A stretch of DNA of 64,000 nucleotides from Chitinophaga pinensis. Lineage in GTDB: Bacteria; Pseudomonadota; Gammaproteobacteria; Burkholderiales; SG8-41. The DNA is taken from contig CALQCM020000011.1 in assembly GCA_943329075.2 (NCBI GenBank), positions 1 to 64,000 of the forward strand, read 5' to 3'. Shown here in pieces: positions 29,246-37,295 of the stretch. The notes under the pieces are model-generated. The model did no database searches. It had not been told where the DNA came from and saw nothing but the letters and a program-made list of their open reading frames with translations. Within the stretch, counting starts at the first letter, position 1. Every line of letters begins with the position of its first letter. Made by a program: the position numbers and the translations under genes.

Positions 29246-29340
29246 CGGGGGGTATCGCTGGAAAGCGCGCAGTTTATCACTGCCGGCGGGCGTGACAAAA
29301 CGGTCTTATTAATAATGAAAATGCCGCAGCATGTGCGACG

Positions 29341-29913
29341 TCAGCCGATGCCGGAGGTTTTGAGCAGGCGCGTCAGGTCTTTGATGATGCGCGCCGGATC
29401 GCCATCGCGGGGATAACGCAGAACCAGGTTGCCGAGCGGATCGGCGAGGTAGATAAAGTGCTCTGCACCGGCGTCGGCCGGCAATGCCTTGAGCAACTCG
29501 CTGCCCGCCGCCCGCACCAGCCAGGTGCCCTCGAACGCAGCGATGGTTCCCGCGGCGGGCGAGACGCCGTCGCTGATCAGCCAAACGCGTTCGATGCGGT
29601 TCATCTCCCTGCCCTGCGACAGGCGCAATTGCCGCAACGCAAAGAGCTTGCCGGCGCATTCTGCGGCACAAGCGCCGCTGTCCGTCATCAGCAGCATCCA
29701 TTTTCCGCGCAGCCGGTCAATGCTGAATGCGGTGCCGTCGGTCAATTGCATCGCCGGTGCCGGCAACGGGCGCGTGCCGACCAGTTCGCCGTAATTGACC
29801 TGGCCCTTCGGCGTAAAAAAATAAAAGGCGATGTAGGACGCCGCCACCGGCGCCACACACAGCGCAAAGATCAGCCAAAGGCTGGCGCGGCTAGGCCGCT
29901 TTTTTTCTGCCAT
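29341..29913 (-). CDS. SCO-like membrane-anchored protein of the cox locus
   Basis: A 190-residue protein with one N-terminal helix (SLWLIFALCVAPVAASYIAF) and a thioredoxin-like domain. The motif C82-AAE-C86 has the CxxxC spacing of SCO proteins, with the family-like stretch RLRGKWMLLMTDSGAC before it and ADPLGNLVLRYPRDGDPARI near the C-terminus. No histidine equivalent to the third SCO copper ligand is obvious. Proteins at this position between SURF1 and ctaA/ctaB are conserved in betaproteobacteria and often misnamed as oxidase subunits. A role in copper or thiol chemistry during oxidase assembly is likely but unproven. Confidence 0.8.
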   Translation of the reverse strand: MAEKKRPSRASLWLIFALCVAPVAASYIAFYFFTPKGQVNYGELVGTRPLPAPAMQLTDGTAFSIDRLRGKWMLLMTDSGACAAECAGKLFALRQLRLSQGREMNRIERVWLISDGVSPAAGTIAAFEGTWLVRAAGSELLKALPADAGAEHFIYLADPLGNLVLRYPRDGDPARIIKDLTRLLKTSGIG

Positions 29914-30589
29914 GAGTCACCAGGTAATAAACAAGAATAGCCGCGGCCATTGCAAACCATTGGAAGGCGTAGCCGTAATTTCGGTCCGGACTCGGCCCGG
30001 TGGCCTGCCATTCGCGCTTCAGGCCGTCTTCGACGACGCTGTCCTGCTGGATGACGACCGGCTGCAGCGGAATATTTACGCTGGCGCGGTAACGCGAGAG
30101 CGTCAGGTTCTGCCAGACGTTGCCCTCGGCAACGCGTGTCGACAGTTCGAACTGGCGCTCGCCCGGCACGCTGGCGATGCCACTGACGCGCAGCGTGCCC
30201 GGCGGTGTGACGATCTTCGGCAGTGTGCGCCGGTCGGCCGTTGCTGCAACCCAGCCGCGGTTGACCAGCACGTAACGCTCGCCACCTTCAATCTTCAGCG
30301 GCGTGACAACGTGATACCCGACGACACCGTTGAGCACGCGGTTGTCGATGAACACCGTGTACTCGGCGGCAAACCGGCCGTTCGCCTCGACGCGTTGCCA
30401 CGCCACATCGGCGGCGTTGAGTTCCGCTGCAGGGATCGCGATCAGCGGCCTCGCTTGTGCGGACTTCAGCCGCTCGGCCATGGCGGTTTTTTCATTACCC
30501 CTGTCCAGTTGCCAGATGCCGAGCGCAACCGTCAGCGCGATGCCGGCGAGGGCGGCGAGCGTCGGCAGCCATGCCCTTACCGGTGGCAT
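29891..30589 (-). CDS. SURF1-family oxidase assembly protein
   Basis: A 232-residue inner-membrane protein with a helix at each end (TLAALAGIALTVALGIWQLD and FQWFAMAAAILVYYLVTH) and a periplasmic domain between. Conserved SURF1 features are GIWQLDRGNEK near the start, VLVNRGWV and the C-terminal NYGYAFQWFAMA. SURF1 aids insertion of heme a into subunit I. Its tail overlaps the start of the CxxxC protein gene by 23 bases. Confidence 0.94.
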   Translation of the reverse strand: MPPVRAWLPTLAALAGIALTVALGIWQLDRGNEKTAMAERLKSAQARPLIAIPAAELNAADVAWQRVEANGRFAAEYTVFIDNRVLNGVVGYHVVTPLKIEGGERYVLVNRGWVAATADRRTLPKIVTPPGTLRVSGIASVPGERQFELSTRVAEGNVWQNLTLSRYRASVNIPLQPVVIQQDSVVEDGLKREWQATGPSPDRNYGYAFQWFAMAAAILVYYLVTHGRKKAA

Positions 30590-30628
30590 CGGTGGCGCCT
30601 CCTGCGGCTCTGGGCTACACTCGGATTC

Positions 30629-30823
30629 ATGAAAATCGTTGTCATCCTGTTCATTGTGCTCATCATCGCCAGCATGGCATCGGCGCTGTTCTTCATGGTC
30701 AAGGACAAAGGTGCGTCAACGCGAACGGTGCGCGCCTTGACCTGGCGCGTCGTATTTTCGATCGCGCTGTTCGCAATGCTGATGCTGGGCTTTCACTTCG
30801 GCATACTCCCGAACAAGGTTTGA
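30629..30823 (+). CDS. Twin-transmembrane protein (DUF2909-like)
   Basis: A 64-residue protein with two helices (VVILFIVLIIASMASALFF and VVFSIALFAMLMLGFHFGI) joined by a short charged loop containing DKGASTRTVRALTWR. It matches the small twin-membrane proteins found between coxC and SURF1 in betaproteobacteria. It runs opposite to its cox neighbours: divergent from SURF1 (39 bp) and convergent with coxC. Its function is unknown. Confidence 0.82.
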   Translation: MKIVVILFIVLIIASMASALFFMVKDKGASTRTVRALTWRVVFSIALFAMLMLGFHFGILPNKV

Positions 30824-30845
30824 TCACCGCAGCGCCGGAAGATTC

Positions 30846-30879
30846 AAAAAAAACGCCGCATTCGATGCGGCGTTTTTTT
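30846..30879. terminator. Bidirectional intrinsic terminator between the twin-TM gene and coxC
   Basis: CGCCGCAT-TCG-ATGCGGCG is flanked by A7 on the left and T7 on the right, so it works on either strand. It ends the coxBAC transcript and the twin-TM transcript, so SURF1-ctaB-sco need another promoter. Confidence 0.95.
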
Positions 30880-30916
30880 GCCCGGAACCCGGTTCCGGTG
30901 ATGGCAACGCCGTCGG

Positions 30917-31765
30917 TTACAGCCAGTAGACGAGAATAAACAACAGCAGCCAGACCACGTCGACAAAGTGCCAGTACCAGGCCACGCCCTCGAAACCGAA
31001 ATGGTGCTCGGCGGTGAAATGGCCGGCAATGCTGCGGCCAAGAATAACGATCAGCATCAGCGTGCCAACGGTGACGTGGAAGCCGTGGAAGCCGGTCAAC
31101 ATGAAGAACGTCGCCCCGTAGGCACCGGTAGTCAGCTTCAGGTTCAGGTCGGCATAGGCTTCGTGGTACTCGGTCGCCTGCAGATACAGGAAGGTCATGC
31201 CAAGGAGAACCGTCAGCGCCAGACCAACAATCAGCTGCTTGCGGTTGTTCTTCAGCAGGCCCCAGTGCGCAATCGTCACGGTGACGCCCGAGGTGAGCAG
31301 AATCAGCGTGTTGATCGCCGGCACGCCCCATGCCGCCATCGGCGTGAATTTTTCGGCAGCGCCGGGGCCGGCGGTCGGCCACTGCCCGGTAAAGTCCGGC
31401 CACAGCAGTTTGTGCTCGACATCACCGAGCCAGGGCACCGACAGCACGCGCATGTAAAACAAGGCGCCGAAAAATGCGGCGAAAAACATTACCTCGGAAA
31501 AGATGAACCAGCCCATGCCCCAGCGAAAACCGGCATCGACCTGCTGGTTGTACTGGCCGCCTTCGCTCTCACGGGCGACCGTGCCGAACCAGCCGAACAT
31601 CATAAAAAACAGCACGCACACGCCGGCGAGCAACAAAAACTTGCCCCACGCCGCTTCGTTCATCCATAACGCGGCGCCCGACGCCATGCTAAGCAGCGCA
31701 AACGAGCCGAAGATCGGCCAGTGCGAAGGATCCGGAACGAAATAACGCGCAGACTGGTTCAACAT
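30917..31765 (-). CDS. coxC: Cytochrome c oxidase subunit III
   Basis: A 282-residue membrane subunit with seven helices, which stabilises the oxidase core. Conserved stretches are YFVPDPSHWPIFGSFAL at the N-terminus, FFSEVMFFAAFFGALFY-like sequence (here FIFSEVMFFAAFFGALFY), FFMLTGFHGFHVTVGTLML and HFGFEGVAWYWHFVDVVWL. The ligands and acidic residues typical of the subunit are present. It follows the DUF2970 gene and precedes the bidirectional terminator. Confidence 0.96.
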   Translation of the reverse strand: MLNQSARYFVPDPSHWPIFGSFALLSMASGAALWMNEAAWGKFLLLAGVCVLFFMMFGWFGTVARESEGGQYNQQVDAGFRWGMGWFIFSEVMFFAAFFGALFYMRVLSVPWLGDVEHKLLWPDFTGQWPTAGPGAAEKFTPMAAWGVPAINTLILLTSGVTVTIAHWGLLKNNRKQLIVGLALTVLLGMTFLYLQATEYHEAYADLNLKLTTGAYGATFFMLTGFHGFHVTVGTLMLIVILGRSIAGHFTAEHHFGFEGVAWYWHFVDVVWLLLFILVYWL

Positions 31766-31800
31766 GATGCTTTCTCCCTGATAGCCTTGATTACAGTTTG

Positions 31801-32004
31801 TCAGCGGGTGATGTAACGCACCAGCATGACGAGACTCAAAACAAAAATAATTCCACCGATTATGCCCGCCACCACAACCTGCTGCAGCGTCAATGTGACC
31901 GCATCCTTCTCGTACTGCGCGCGCTTGCGCACGCCGAAGAACGACCAGAACACCGCTTTCGCCACCTGCAGCGGCGTCGCCTTCACTTTGCCCGGCTCAC
32001 TCAC
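31801..32004 (-). CDS. DUF2970 small membrane protein
   Basis: With the GTG at 32004 the product has 67 residues: a soluble stretch with PLQVAKAVFWSFFGVRKR and one C-terminal helix (VVVAGIIGGIIFVLSLVMLV). This is the DUF2970 family, which sits between ctaG and coxC in betaproteobacteria. The longer frame to 32076 would overlap ctaG by 68 bases, so I prefer the GTG four bases after the ctaG stop. The role is unknown, presumably in oxidase assembly or stability. Confidence 0.8.
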   Translation of the reverse strand: MSEPGKVKATPLQVAKAVFWSFFGVRKRAQYEKDAVTLTLQQVVVAGIIGGIIFVLSLVMLVRYITR

Positions 32005-32008
32005 CGCA

Positions 32009-32548
32009 TCAACCCGCTTTTTTCGCGGCGCCTTCGACTTCGAAGAACGAATACGACAGCGTGATCGTGCCGACATCCTTCGGCAGCCCCGACTCGATCA
32101 CGAAAACAACCTGCATCTGCCGCGATTCGCCCGGCTGCAGCGTTTGCTGGGTGAAGCAGAAGCAATCAAGTTTCTTGAAATACTGTTCGGCGACATTCGG
32201 GCCGTAGCTGGGCACGGCCTGCCCGGTGATCGCACGCGTCGACGTGTTGCGTATCTCATACAAAACCGTCGTCAATTCGCCCGGATGTATGCGCACGCTG
32301 GTTTCCAGCGGCTTGAACGTCCACGGCAGTGAACTGCGCAGATTTGAATCAAATTCGATCGTGACAAAACGCGTGACGTCGACCTGGGTATTCGAAATTT
32401 CGGCCGGCTTGAGCAAAAGATTGACGCCGGTCACCTCGCAGATCTTCTGATAAAACGGAATCAGCGCGAAGCCGAAGCCGAACATCGCCAGCGCGACGAT
32501 GAACAGCTTGCGCATCGTCTGCAGGTTCGATTGTGTGAGAGTGACCAT
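32009..32548 (-). CDS. ctaG: Cytochrome oxidase copper-assembly protein CtaG (Cox11)
   Basis: The Cox11-type chaperone delivers copper to the CuB site of subunit I. The 179-residue protein starts MVTLTQSNLQTMRKLF, with one membrane helix (FIVALAMFGFGFALIPFYQ), the conserved KICEVTGVN and the copper motif CFCFTQQTL (Cys-x-Cys). The ATG at 32548 overlaps the stop of the small assembly protein gene (TAATG). The longer frame to 32728 runs through two upstream genes and is not real. Confidence 0.96.
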   Translation of the reverse strand: MVTLTQSNLQTMRKLFIVALAMFGFGFALIPFYQKICEVTGVNLLLKPAEISNTQVDVTRFVTIEFDSNLRSSLPWTFKPLETSVRIHPGELTTVLYEIRNTSTRAITGQAVPSYGPNVAEQYFKKLDCFCFTQQTLQPGESRQMQVVFVIESGLPKDVGTITLSYSFFEVEGAAKKAG

Positions 32549-32640
32549 TACCAGTGGCGGATGATGACGGCGATAAAGAAGCCCAGCGCCGCAAATGCGA
32601 GCAGCAGCGCGGTCTTCAGTTTTGGCGACGCCATTTCCAT
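32548..32640 (-). CDS. Cytochrome oxidase small assembly protein (30 residues)
   Basis: A tiny frame between coxA and ctaG encodes 30 residues: a short polar start (MEMASPKLK), one helix (TALLLAFAALGFFIAVII) and RHW at the end. It is tightly packed, starting three bases after the coxA stop, with its TAA overlapping the ctaG ATG. Small single-helix proteins occupy exactly this position in many betaproteobacterial cox operons and are called cytochrome oxidase small assembly proteins. Either of two ATGs (32640 or 32634) may be used. Confidence 0.78.
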   Translation of the reverse strand: MEMASPKLKTALLLAFAALGFFIAVIIRHW

Positions 32641-32643
32641 TTT

Positions 32644-34233
32644 TTATTTGATGACCGGCGGCGTCACAAACGAGTGGTACGGCGCCGGTGACGGCAGCGT
32701 CCATTCGAGTGTATCGGCGCCTTCCCACGGATTGGCCGGTGCTTTTTCACCGCCCCGTGCACACTTGACGATTGCGGCAACGAACAGCAGTTGCGCCAGA
32801 CCAAAGCCCAGTGCGCCGATTGAAGCAATCATGTTGAAGTCTGTAAACTGCATCGCATAGTCCGGGATGCGGCGCGGCATACCGGCAAGACCGAGGAAGT
32901 GCATCGGGAAAAAGGTGATATTGAAGAACACAATCGACAGCCAGAAGTGCGCCTTGCCGAGCGTTTCGCTGTACATGTGGCCGGTCCATTTCGGCAGCCA
33001 GAAATAAGTGCCTGAGAAAATTGCAAACAGCGAGCCGGCCACCAGCACGTAGTGGAAATGCGCCACCACGTAGTAAGTGTCCTGGATCTGGATGTCGATC
33101 GGCGTGATCGCGCAGACGAGGCCGGTGAAGCCACCCATCGAAAACACGAACAGGAAGCCGCAGGCAAAGAGCATCGGCGTCTCGAACGTCATCGAACCCT
33201 TCCACATGGTGGCGATCCAGTTGAACACCTTCACGCCCGTCGGCACCGCAATCAGCATGGTGGCGAACATGAAGAACAACTGACCCGCCGCCGGCATGCC
33301 GGTGGTAAACATATGGTGCGCCCAGACGATGAACGAGAGGATCGCGATCGACGACGTCGCGTAAACCATCGACGCGTAGCCGAACAGGGGTTTCCTCGCG
33401 AAGGCCGGGATCACCTGCGAGACAATGCCGAAGGCCGGCAGAATCATGATGTAAACCTCGGGGTGCCCGAAGAACCAGAAGATGTGCTGGAACATGACCG
33501 GGTCACCGCCGCCGGCCGCGTTGAAGAAATTAGTGCCGAAATGACGGTCGGTCAGCACCATCGTGATCGCACCGGCCAGCACCGGCATCACGGCGATCAG
33601 CAGATAGGCGGTGATCAGCCAGGTCCACACGAACAGCGGCATCTTCATCAGCGTCATGCCGGGTGCGCGCATGTTGAGGATCGTCGTCACGATGTTGATC
33701 GAACCCATGATCGACGACGCGCCCATGATGTGCAGCGCGAAAATGCCGAGGTCCATGCCAGGCCCCATCTGCGTCGACAACGGCGCGTAGATGGTCCAGC
33801 CGGCGGCAGGTGCGCCGCCCGGGACGAAGAACGAAGAGACCAGCAGGATCGCCGCCGGCGGCAGCAACCAGAAACTCCAGTTGTTCATGCGCGCGAACGC
33901 CATGTCGGGGGCGCCGATCATCATCGGAATCTGCCAGTTCGCGAAACCGACGAACGCCGGCATGATCGCGCCGAACACCATGATCAGTCCGTGCATGGTG
34001 GTCAGCTGATTGAAGAACTCGGGCTCCCAGTATTGCAGGCCGGGCTGAAACAGTTCGGCGCGGATGCCAAAGGCGAGCAAACCGCCGATGAAGAACATGG
34101 TCAGGCTGAACAGCAAGTACAGCGTGCCAATGTCCTTGTGGTTGGTCGTTGTAACCCAGCGCATCAGGCCTGTCGGGTGATGGGCGTGATCGTCGTGGCC
34201 GTGCGCGTGATCGTGTGTGTGTGCTGCTTCCAT
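32644..34233 (-). CDS. coxA: Cytochrome c oxidase subunit I
   Basis: The catalytic heme-copper subunit with twelve helices, 529 residues. The start at 34233 is preceded by AGGAGAG. The sequence has the family opening TTNHKDIGTLYLLFS, the CuB and cross-linked His-Tyr motif FFGHPEVYI, the second pair of CuB histidines in VWAHHMFTTGM, and DTYYVVAHFHYVL with the high-spin and low-spin heme ligands. The first 20 residues are unusually histidine-rich (HTHDHAHGHDDHAHH), a feature seen in other betaproteobacterial homologues and possibly metal-binding. Confidence 0.98.
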   Translation of the reverse strand: MEAAHTHDHAHGHDDHAHHPTGLMRWVTTTNHKDIGTLYLLFSLTMFFIGGLLAFGIRAELFQPGLQYWEPEFFNQLTTMHGLIMVFGAIMPAFVGFANWQIPMMIGAPDMAFARMNNWSFWLLPPAAILLVSSFFVPGGAPAAGWTIYAPLSTQMGPGMDLGIFALHIMGASSIMGSINIVTTILNMRAPGMTLMKMPLFVWTWLITAYLLIAVMPVLAGAITMVLTDRHFGTNFFNAAGGGDPVMFQHIFWFFGHPEVYIMILPAFGIVSQVIPAFARKPLFGYASMVYATSSIAILSFIVWAHHMFTTGMPAAGQLFFMFATMLIAVPTGVKVFNWIATMWKGSMTFETPMLFACGFLFVFSMGGFTGLVCAITPIDIQIQDTYYVVAHFHYVLVAGSLFAIFSGTYFWLPKWTGHMYSETLGKAHFWLSIVFFNITFFPMHFLGLAGMPRRIPDYAMQFTDFNMIASIGALGFGLAQLLFVAAIVKCARGGEKAPANPWEGADTLEWTLPSPAPYHSFVTPPVIK

Positions 34234-34279
34234 TGTGCTCTCCTGCAAATCCGTATTGGGTTTCCGGTCGGCGCGCTGC

Positions 34280-35344
34280 TTATTTGCCAGCCGCCGAGAG
34301 ATAGTCCACCGTCGCTTTGATTACCGCGTCGGACATATCGGCAGCACCGCCTTTGGGCGGCATCGCCTTGAAGCCTTTCAGCGCGTGCGTGTAGAGCACT
34401 TCCTGGCCCTGCTTGAGGCGCGGCGCCCAGGCGGCCTTGTCACCGAGCTTCGGCGCACCGGCGACCCCCGTACCGTGACAGGCGACGCAGTATTTTTCGT
34501 AAACTGCCTTGCCGTCCATCGTGCCGGAAGCTGCGGCGTTAGCCGCGGTCTTCTTTTTCTGCTCGGCGATCCACTGATCGTATTTTTCCTGCTCAACCAC
34601 TTCGACGACGATCGGCATGAAGCCGTGTTCCTTGCCGCACAACTCGGCGCACTGGCCGCGGTAAATGCCGACCTTGTCGGCACGGAACCAGGTGTCGCGC
34701 ACAAAACCGGGGATCGCATCCTGCTTGACACCGAAGGCGGGCACCCACCAGGCGTGTATCACGTCGTTTGCGGTGATGATGACGCGGATCTTCTTGCCGA
34801 CCGGCACCACCACGGGGTTGTCGACCTCAAGCAGATAGTTGGCATGCTCGGCGCGTTTTTTAGCGCCTTCAGGCGACTTGTCGGTCACCAGATCGCGCGG
34901 TGTTGCCAGCGAACTGTAGAAACTCACGCCATCGTGCAGGTAGTCATAACCCCATTTCCACTGGTAACCGGTGGCTTTGATCGTGATATCGGGGTTGGAC
35001 GTGTCTTTCATCGCCAGAATGGTTTTGGTGGCGGGAATCGCCATGCCGATCAGAATAATGAAAGGCACGACGGTCCAGATGATTTCAACCGTGGTGTTTT
35101 CATGAAACTGCGCGGCCTTGTGGCCGGCCGCCTTGCGGTGCTTGATGATCGAGTACGTCATCGTACCAAACACCACCACAAAGATCGCGCAGCAGATCAG
35201 GAAGATCAGGGTGTGCAGATCATAAATTTCATGCGCAATGAGCGACTGCGGGGCCTGCAGGTTGTAGCGTTCCGCCCCCGCGATGCCCGGCAGCAGCGCC
35301 GGGATCAATGCTGCCAGAAAATACTGTACCCACTTACTGATCAT
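34280..35344 (-). CDS. coxB: Cytochrome c oxidase subunit II with fused cytochrome c domain (caa3 type)
   Basis: A 354-residue subunit carrying the CuA electron-entry site. It has a signal peptide (ending GIAGA), two membrane helices, the CuA ligands in HAWWVPAFG and QCAELCGKEHGFM, and a C-terminal cytochrome c domain with heme site CVACH and likely methionine ligand in KAMPPKGG. The fused cytochrome marks a caa3-type oxidase. GGAG lies eight bases before the ATG. It is first in the cox operon and has an FNR-like box about 200 bp upstream. Confidence 0.97.
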   Translation of the reverse strand: MISKWVQYFLAALIPALLPGIAGAERYNLQAPQSLIAHEIYDLHTLIFLICCAIFVVVFGTMTYSIIKHRKAAGHKAAQFHENTTVEIIWTVVPFIILIGMAIPATKTILAMKDTSNPDITIKATGYQWKWGYDYLHDGVSFYSSLATPRDLVTDKSPEGAKKRAEHANYLLEVDNPVVVPVGKKIRVIITANDVIHAWWVPAFGVKQDAIPGFVRDTWFRADKVGIYRGQCAELCGKEHGFMPIVVEVVEQEKYDQWIAEQKKKTAANAAASGTMDGKAVYEKYCVACHGTGVAGAPKLGDKAAWAPRLKQGQEVLYTHALKGFKAMPPKGGAADMSDAVIKATVDYLSAAGK

Positions 35345-35685
35345 ACTTCACTCCAACTGTACGTTAAATTCCTAAGGAAGCTTCCGCTCAACGGTCTTTA
35401 GGCCAGACCAAGCTTCCCTCGAGTTCAGGGAACAGTGCCAGAACGGGATTGCCGCATGCCCGACTGAAATTCGCTGCGGGCAACGCGATTTGCCGGGTGC
35501 AACGTCCGGCGCGCGAAACCCCCCCTCGAATTATTGTTAATTTATGTTGATATAAATCAGAGCTAACATCCGAAAAACCTGCTGGAATTTATCATAGAGA
35601 TGCCCTGTGCGGCAACCGAATACCCACCTAATTCCCTCGGGATTAGGCTTCGGTTTGCACATTTTTTCACCAGCCGGCACAGACA
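35345..35685. other. Cox operon leader region, no gene
   Basis: The 341-bp gap lies between the end of bioD and the start of coxB, both on the minus strand. It holds an AT-rich segment with an FNR/ANR-like box at 35547-35560 and the cox promoter is presumably here. I found no convincing reading frame and no clear bioD terminator. Confidence 0.6.
35547..35560. promoter_or_regulatory. FNR/ANR/CRP-type box upstream of coxB
   Basis: TTGAT-ATAA-ATCAG matches the FNR consensus TTGAT-N4-ATCAA at nine of ten positions. It is about 205 bp upstream of the coxB ATG in the most AT-rich part of the gap. Which promoter it acts on is unknown. Confidence 0.6.
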
Positions 35686-36417
35686 TTATCGGGGGGTAAC
35701 GAGACCCTCGATTCGACCTGCGGATTTAGCGCAGTTTTGCGCAAGATCAAGTCGGTCAACAGACATCTCCGGCTGCGCAGACGGCGAATAGGCCCAATCG
35801 GCCAGCAGTGGCGCACGCAAACGTTGCGCCAGTGCGGATACGTTCTCGGCAACCGCCACCATGCCCGGGTCGATGCCGTTGGCAACCCACCCGGCGAGCG
35901 TCAAACCGCGCGCGCGGATGGCCTGTGCCGTCAGTAGCGCGTGATTGAGGCAGCCCAGGCGCATGCCAACCACCAGCACCACCGGCAAGCCCAGCCGGGC
36001 GGCAAGACCGGCACTATCGAGTTCGTCACCCAGCGGAATACAAAAGCCGCCCGCCCCTTCGACCACGACCGCGTCGGCGGTCAACGCCAGCGCATCGAAC
36101 GCGGCCACAATCTTGTCGGCGTCGATCTTCACGCCGGCACGTTCCGCGGCGATATGCGGCGCAATCGCCGGTTCAAAACAATAGGGGTTGACGAGTGCGC
36201 GCGGCGCGACAAACGCACTGGCGGCGCACAGTGCAGCGACATCCTCGTTAAGCAGGCCCTCTGCATCGCGCACCGCGCCGGCAGCCACCGGCTTCATGCC
36301 GACAGCCCGCATGTCTGCCTGCACCAGCGCACGCAAGAGCGCACACGCGGCGCGCGTCTTGCCGACGCCGGTGTCGGTACCGGTGATGAAGTAGCCGCGC
36401 GGCGCAGCAGGTGCCAT
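35686..36417 (-). CDS. bioD: Dethiobiotin synthetase
   Basis: Forms the ureido ring of dethiobiotin from DAPA, CO2 and ATP. The 243-residue protein has the P-loop GTDTGVGKT (about 13-21), the conserved KPVAAGAVRD and the VVEGAGGFCIPL motif that carries the Walker B equivalent. It is last in the bioB-F-H-C-D run, two bases after bioC. The gene for the preceding step (bioA) is not in the window. Confidence 0.96.
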   Translation of the reverse strand: MAPAAPRGYFITGTDTGVGKTRAACALLRALVQADMRAVGMKPVAAGAVRDAEGLLNEDVAALCAASAFVAPRALVNPYCFEPAIAPHIAAERAGVKIDADKIVAAFDALALTADAVVVEGAGGFCIPLGDELDSAGLAARLGLPVVLVVGMRLGCLNHALLTAQAIRARGLTLAGWVANGIDPGMVAVAENVSALAQRLRAPLLADWAYSPSAQPEMSVDRLDLAQNCAKSAGRIEGLVTPR

Positions 36418-36419
36418 GC

Positions 36420-37295
36420 TCAGGCTCTGCCCGCCTTGATCGGGATGATGGGCCTGCCGTCAGCGGTGGTGCGCGGCATCGGGACCCACGCATGACCATA
36501 GACGACTTCGAAGGTCGCCGGCAGTCGGTCGTCGCACCGCCACTGCTCGTAATTGCGCTCGACCGCCGCCAGCGTCGCGCGCGCGCTCATGCCCTGCGGA
36601 CGGCCCGCCGTCACATTGTGCGCACCGATCGCCTTCAAGTCGTGCATCAGCGCGCGCACGTCCTTGTACGTCAGCGTCAGGCACTCCATGTCCATCACCG
36701 GATCGGCGAAACCCGCCTGCACCAGCATATCGCCCAGATCATGCAAATCGACAAAGCGGTTCACGTGCGTGTGCTGATCGGTGCCCTGGTAGGCAGCGCG
36801 CAATTCCTTCAGCGTATCGGGCCCGAAGGTGCTGAACATCAGCAGCCCGCCCGGGGCAAGCACACGACGAAATTCGCCAAACGCGCGCAGCGGATCGTTG
36901 ACCCATTGCAAGGCGAGATTGGACCACAGCAGATTGATCGCGCCGGCGCGCAGCGGCAGATTTTCAATATCCGCGCAAACGCCGCGCAGGCCGCGGCCGG
37001 TCAACCGGCGCGCCCAGCCGCTGCGCGCGCAGGCGCGGCCCACCATCGATAACGCCAGATCCAGCGCACACACAGTCGCCGCAGGGTAGCGTTGCTGCAA
37101 ATCCGCCGTGGCGTGTCCAGTGCCGCAACCGGCGTCGAGCACGACCGCGGGCTGCTGGCGCACGTAGTCGAGCCGCGACAACATGCGCGAACCGATTTCG
37201 CGCTGCAGCACCGCGGCGCCGTCATAACTTGCAGCCGCGCGTTCGAACGCAAGACGCAACAGCCGTTTGTCGATTATTGATTCAGTGTCTGCCAT
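36420..37295 (-). CDS. bioC: Malonyl-ACP O-methyltransferase
   Basis: Methylates malonyl-ACP with SAM so that the pimeloyl chain can be built by fatty-acid synthesis. At 291 residues it has the SAM-binding motif VVLDAGCGTGHATADL, LRAGAINLLWSNLALQWVNDP (split) and the typical FGEFRRVLAPGGLLMFSTFG. Its first 14 bases overlap bioH. Clustering with bioH supports the BioC-BioH route to pimeloyl-ACP. Confidence 0.95.
   Translation of the reverse strand: MADTESIIDKRLLRLAFERAAASYDGAAVLQREIGSRMLSRLDYVRQQPAVVLDAGCGTGHATADLQQRYPAATVCALDLALSMVGRACARSGWARRLTGRGLRGVCADIENLPLRAGAINLLWSNLALQWVNDPLRAFGEFRRVLAPGGLLMFSTFGPDTLKELRAAYQGTDQHTHVNRFVDLHDLGDMLVQAGFADPVMDMECLTLTYKDVRALMHDLKAIGAHNVTAGRPQGMSARATLAAVERNYEQWRCDDRLPATFEVVYGHAWVPMPRTTADGRPIIPIKAGRA

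Noticed and set aside
33052..34320. Plus-strand frame of 422 codons
   Set aside because: It is antisense to coxA; its Arg/His-rich translation is the typical shadow of a membrane-protein gene.
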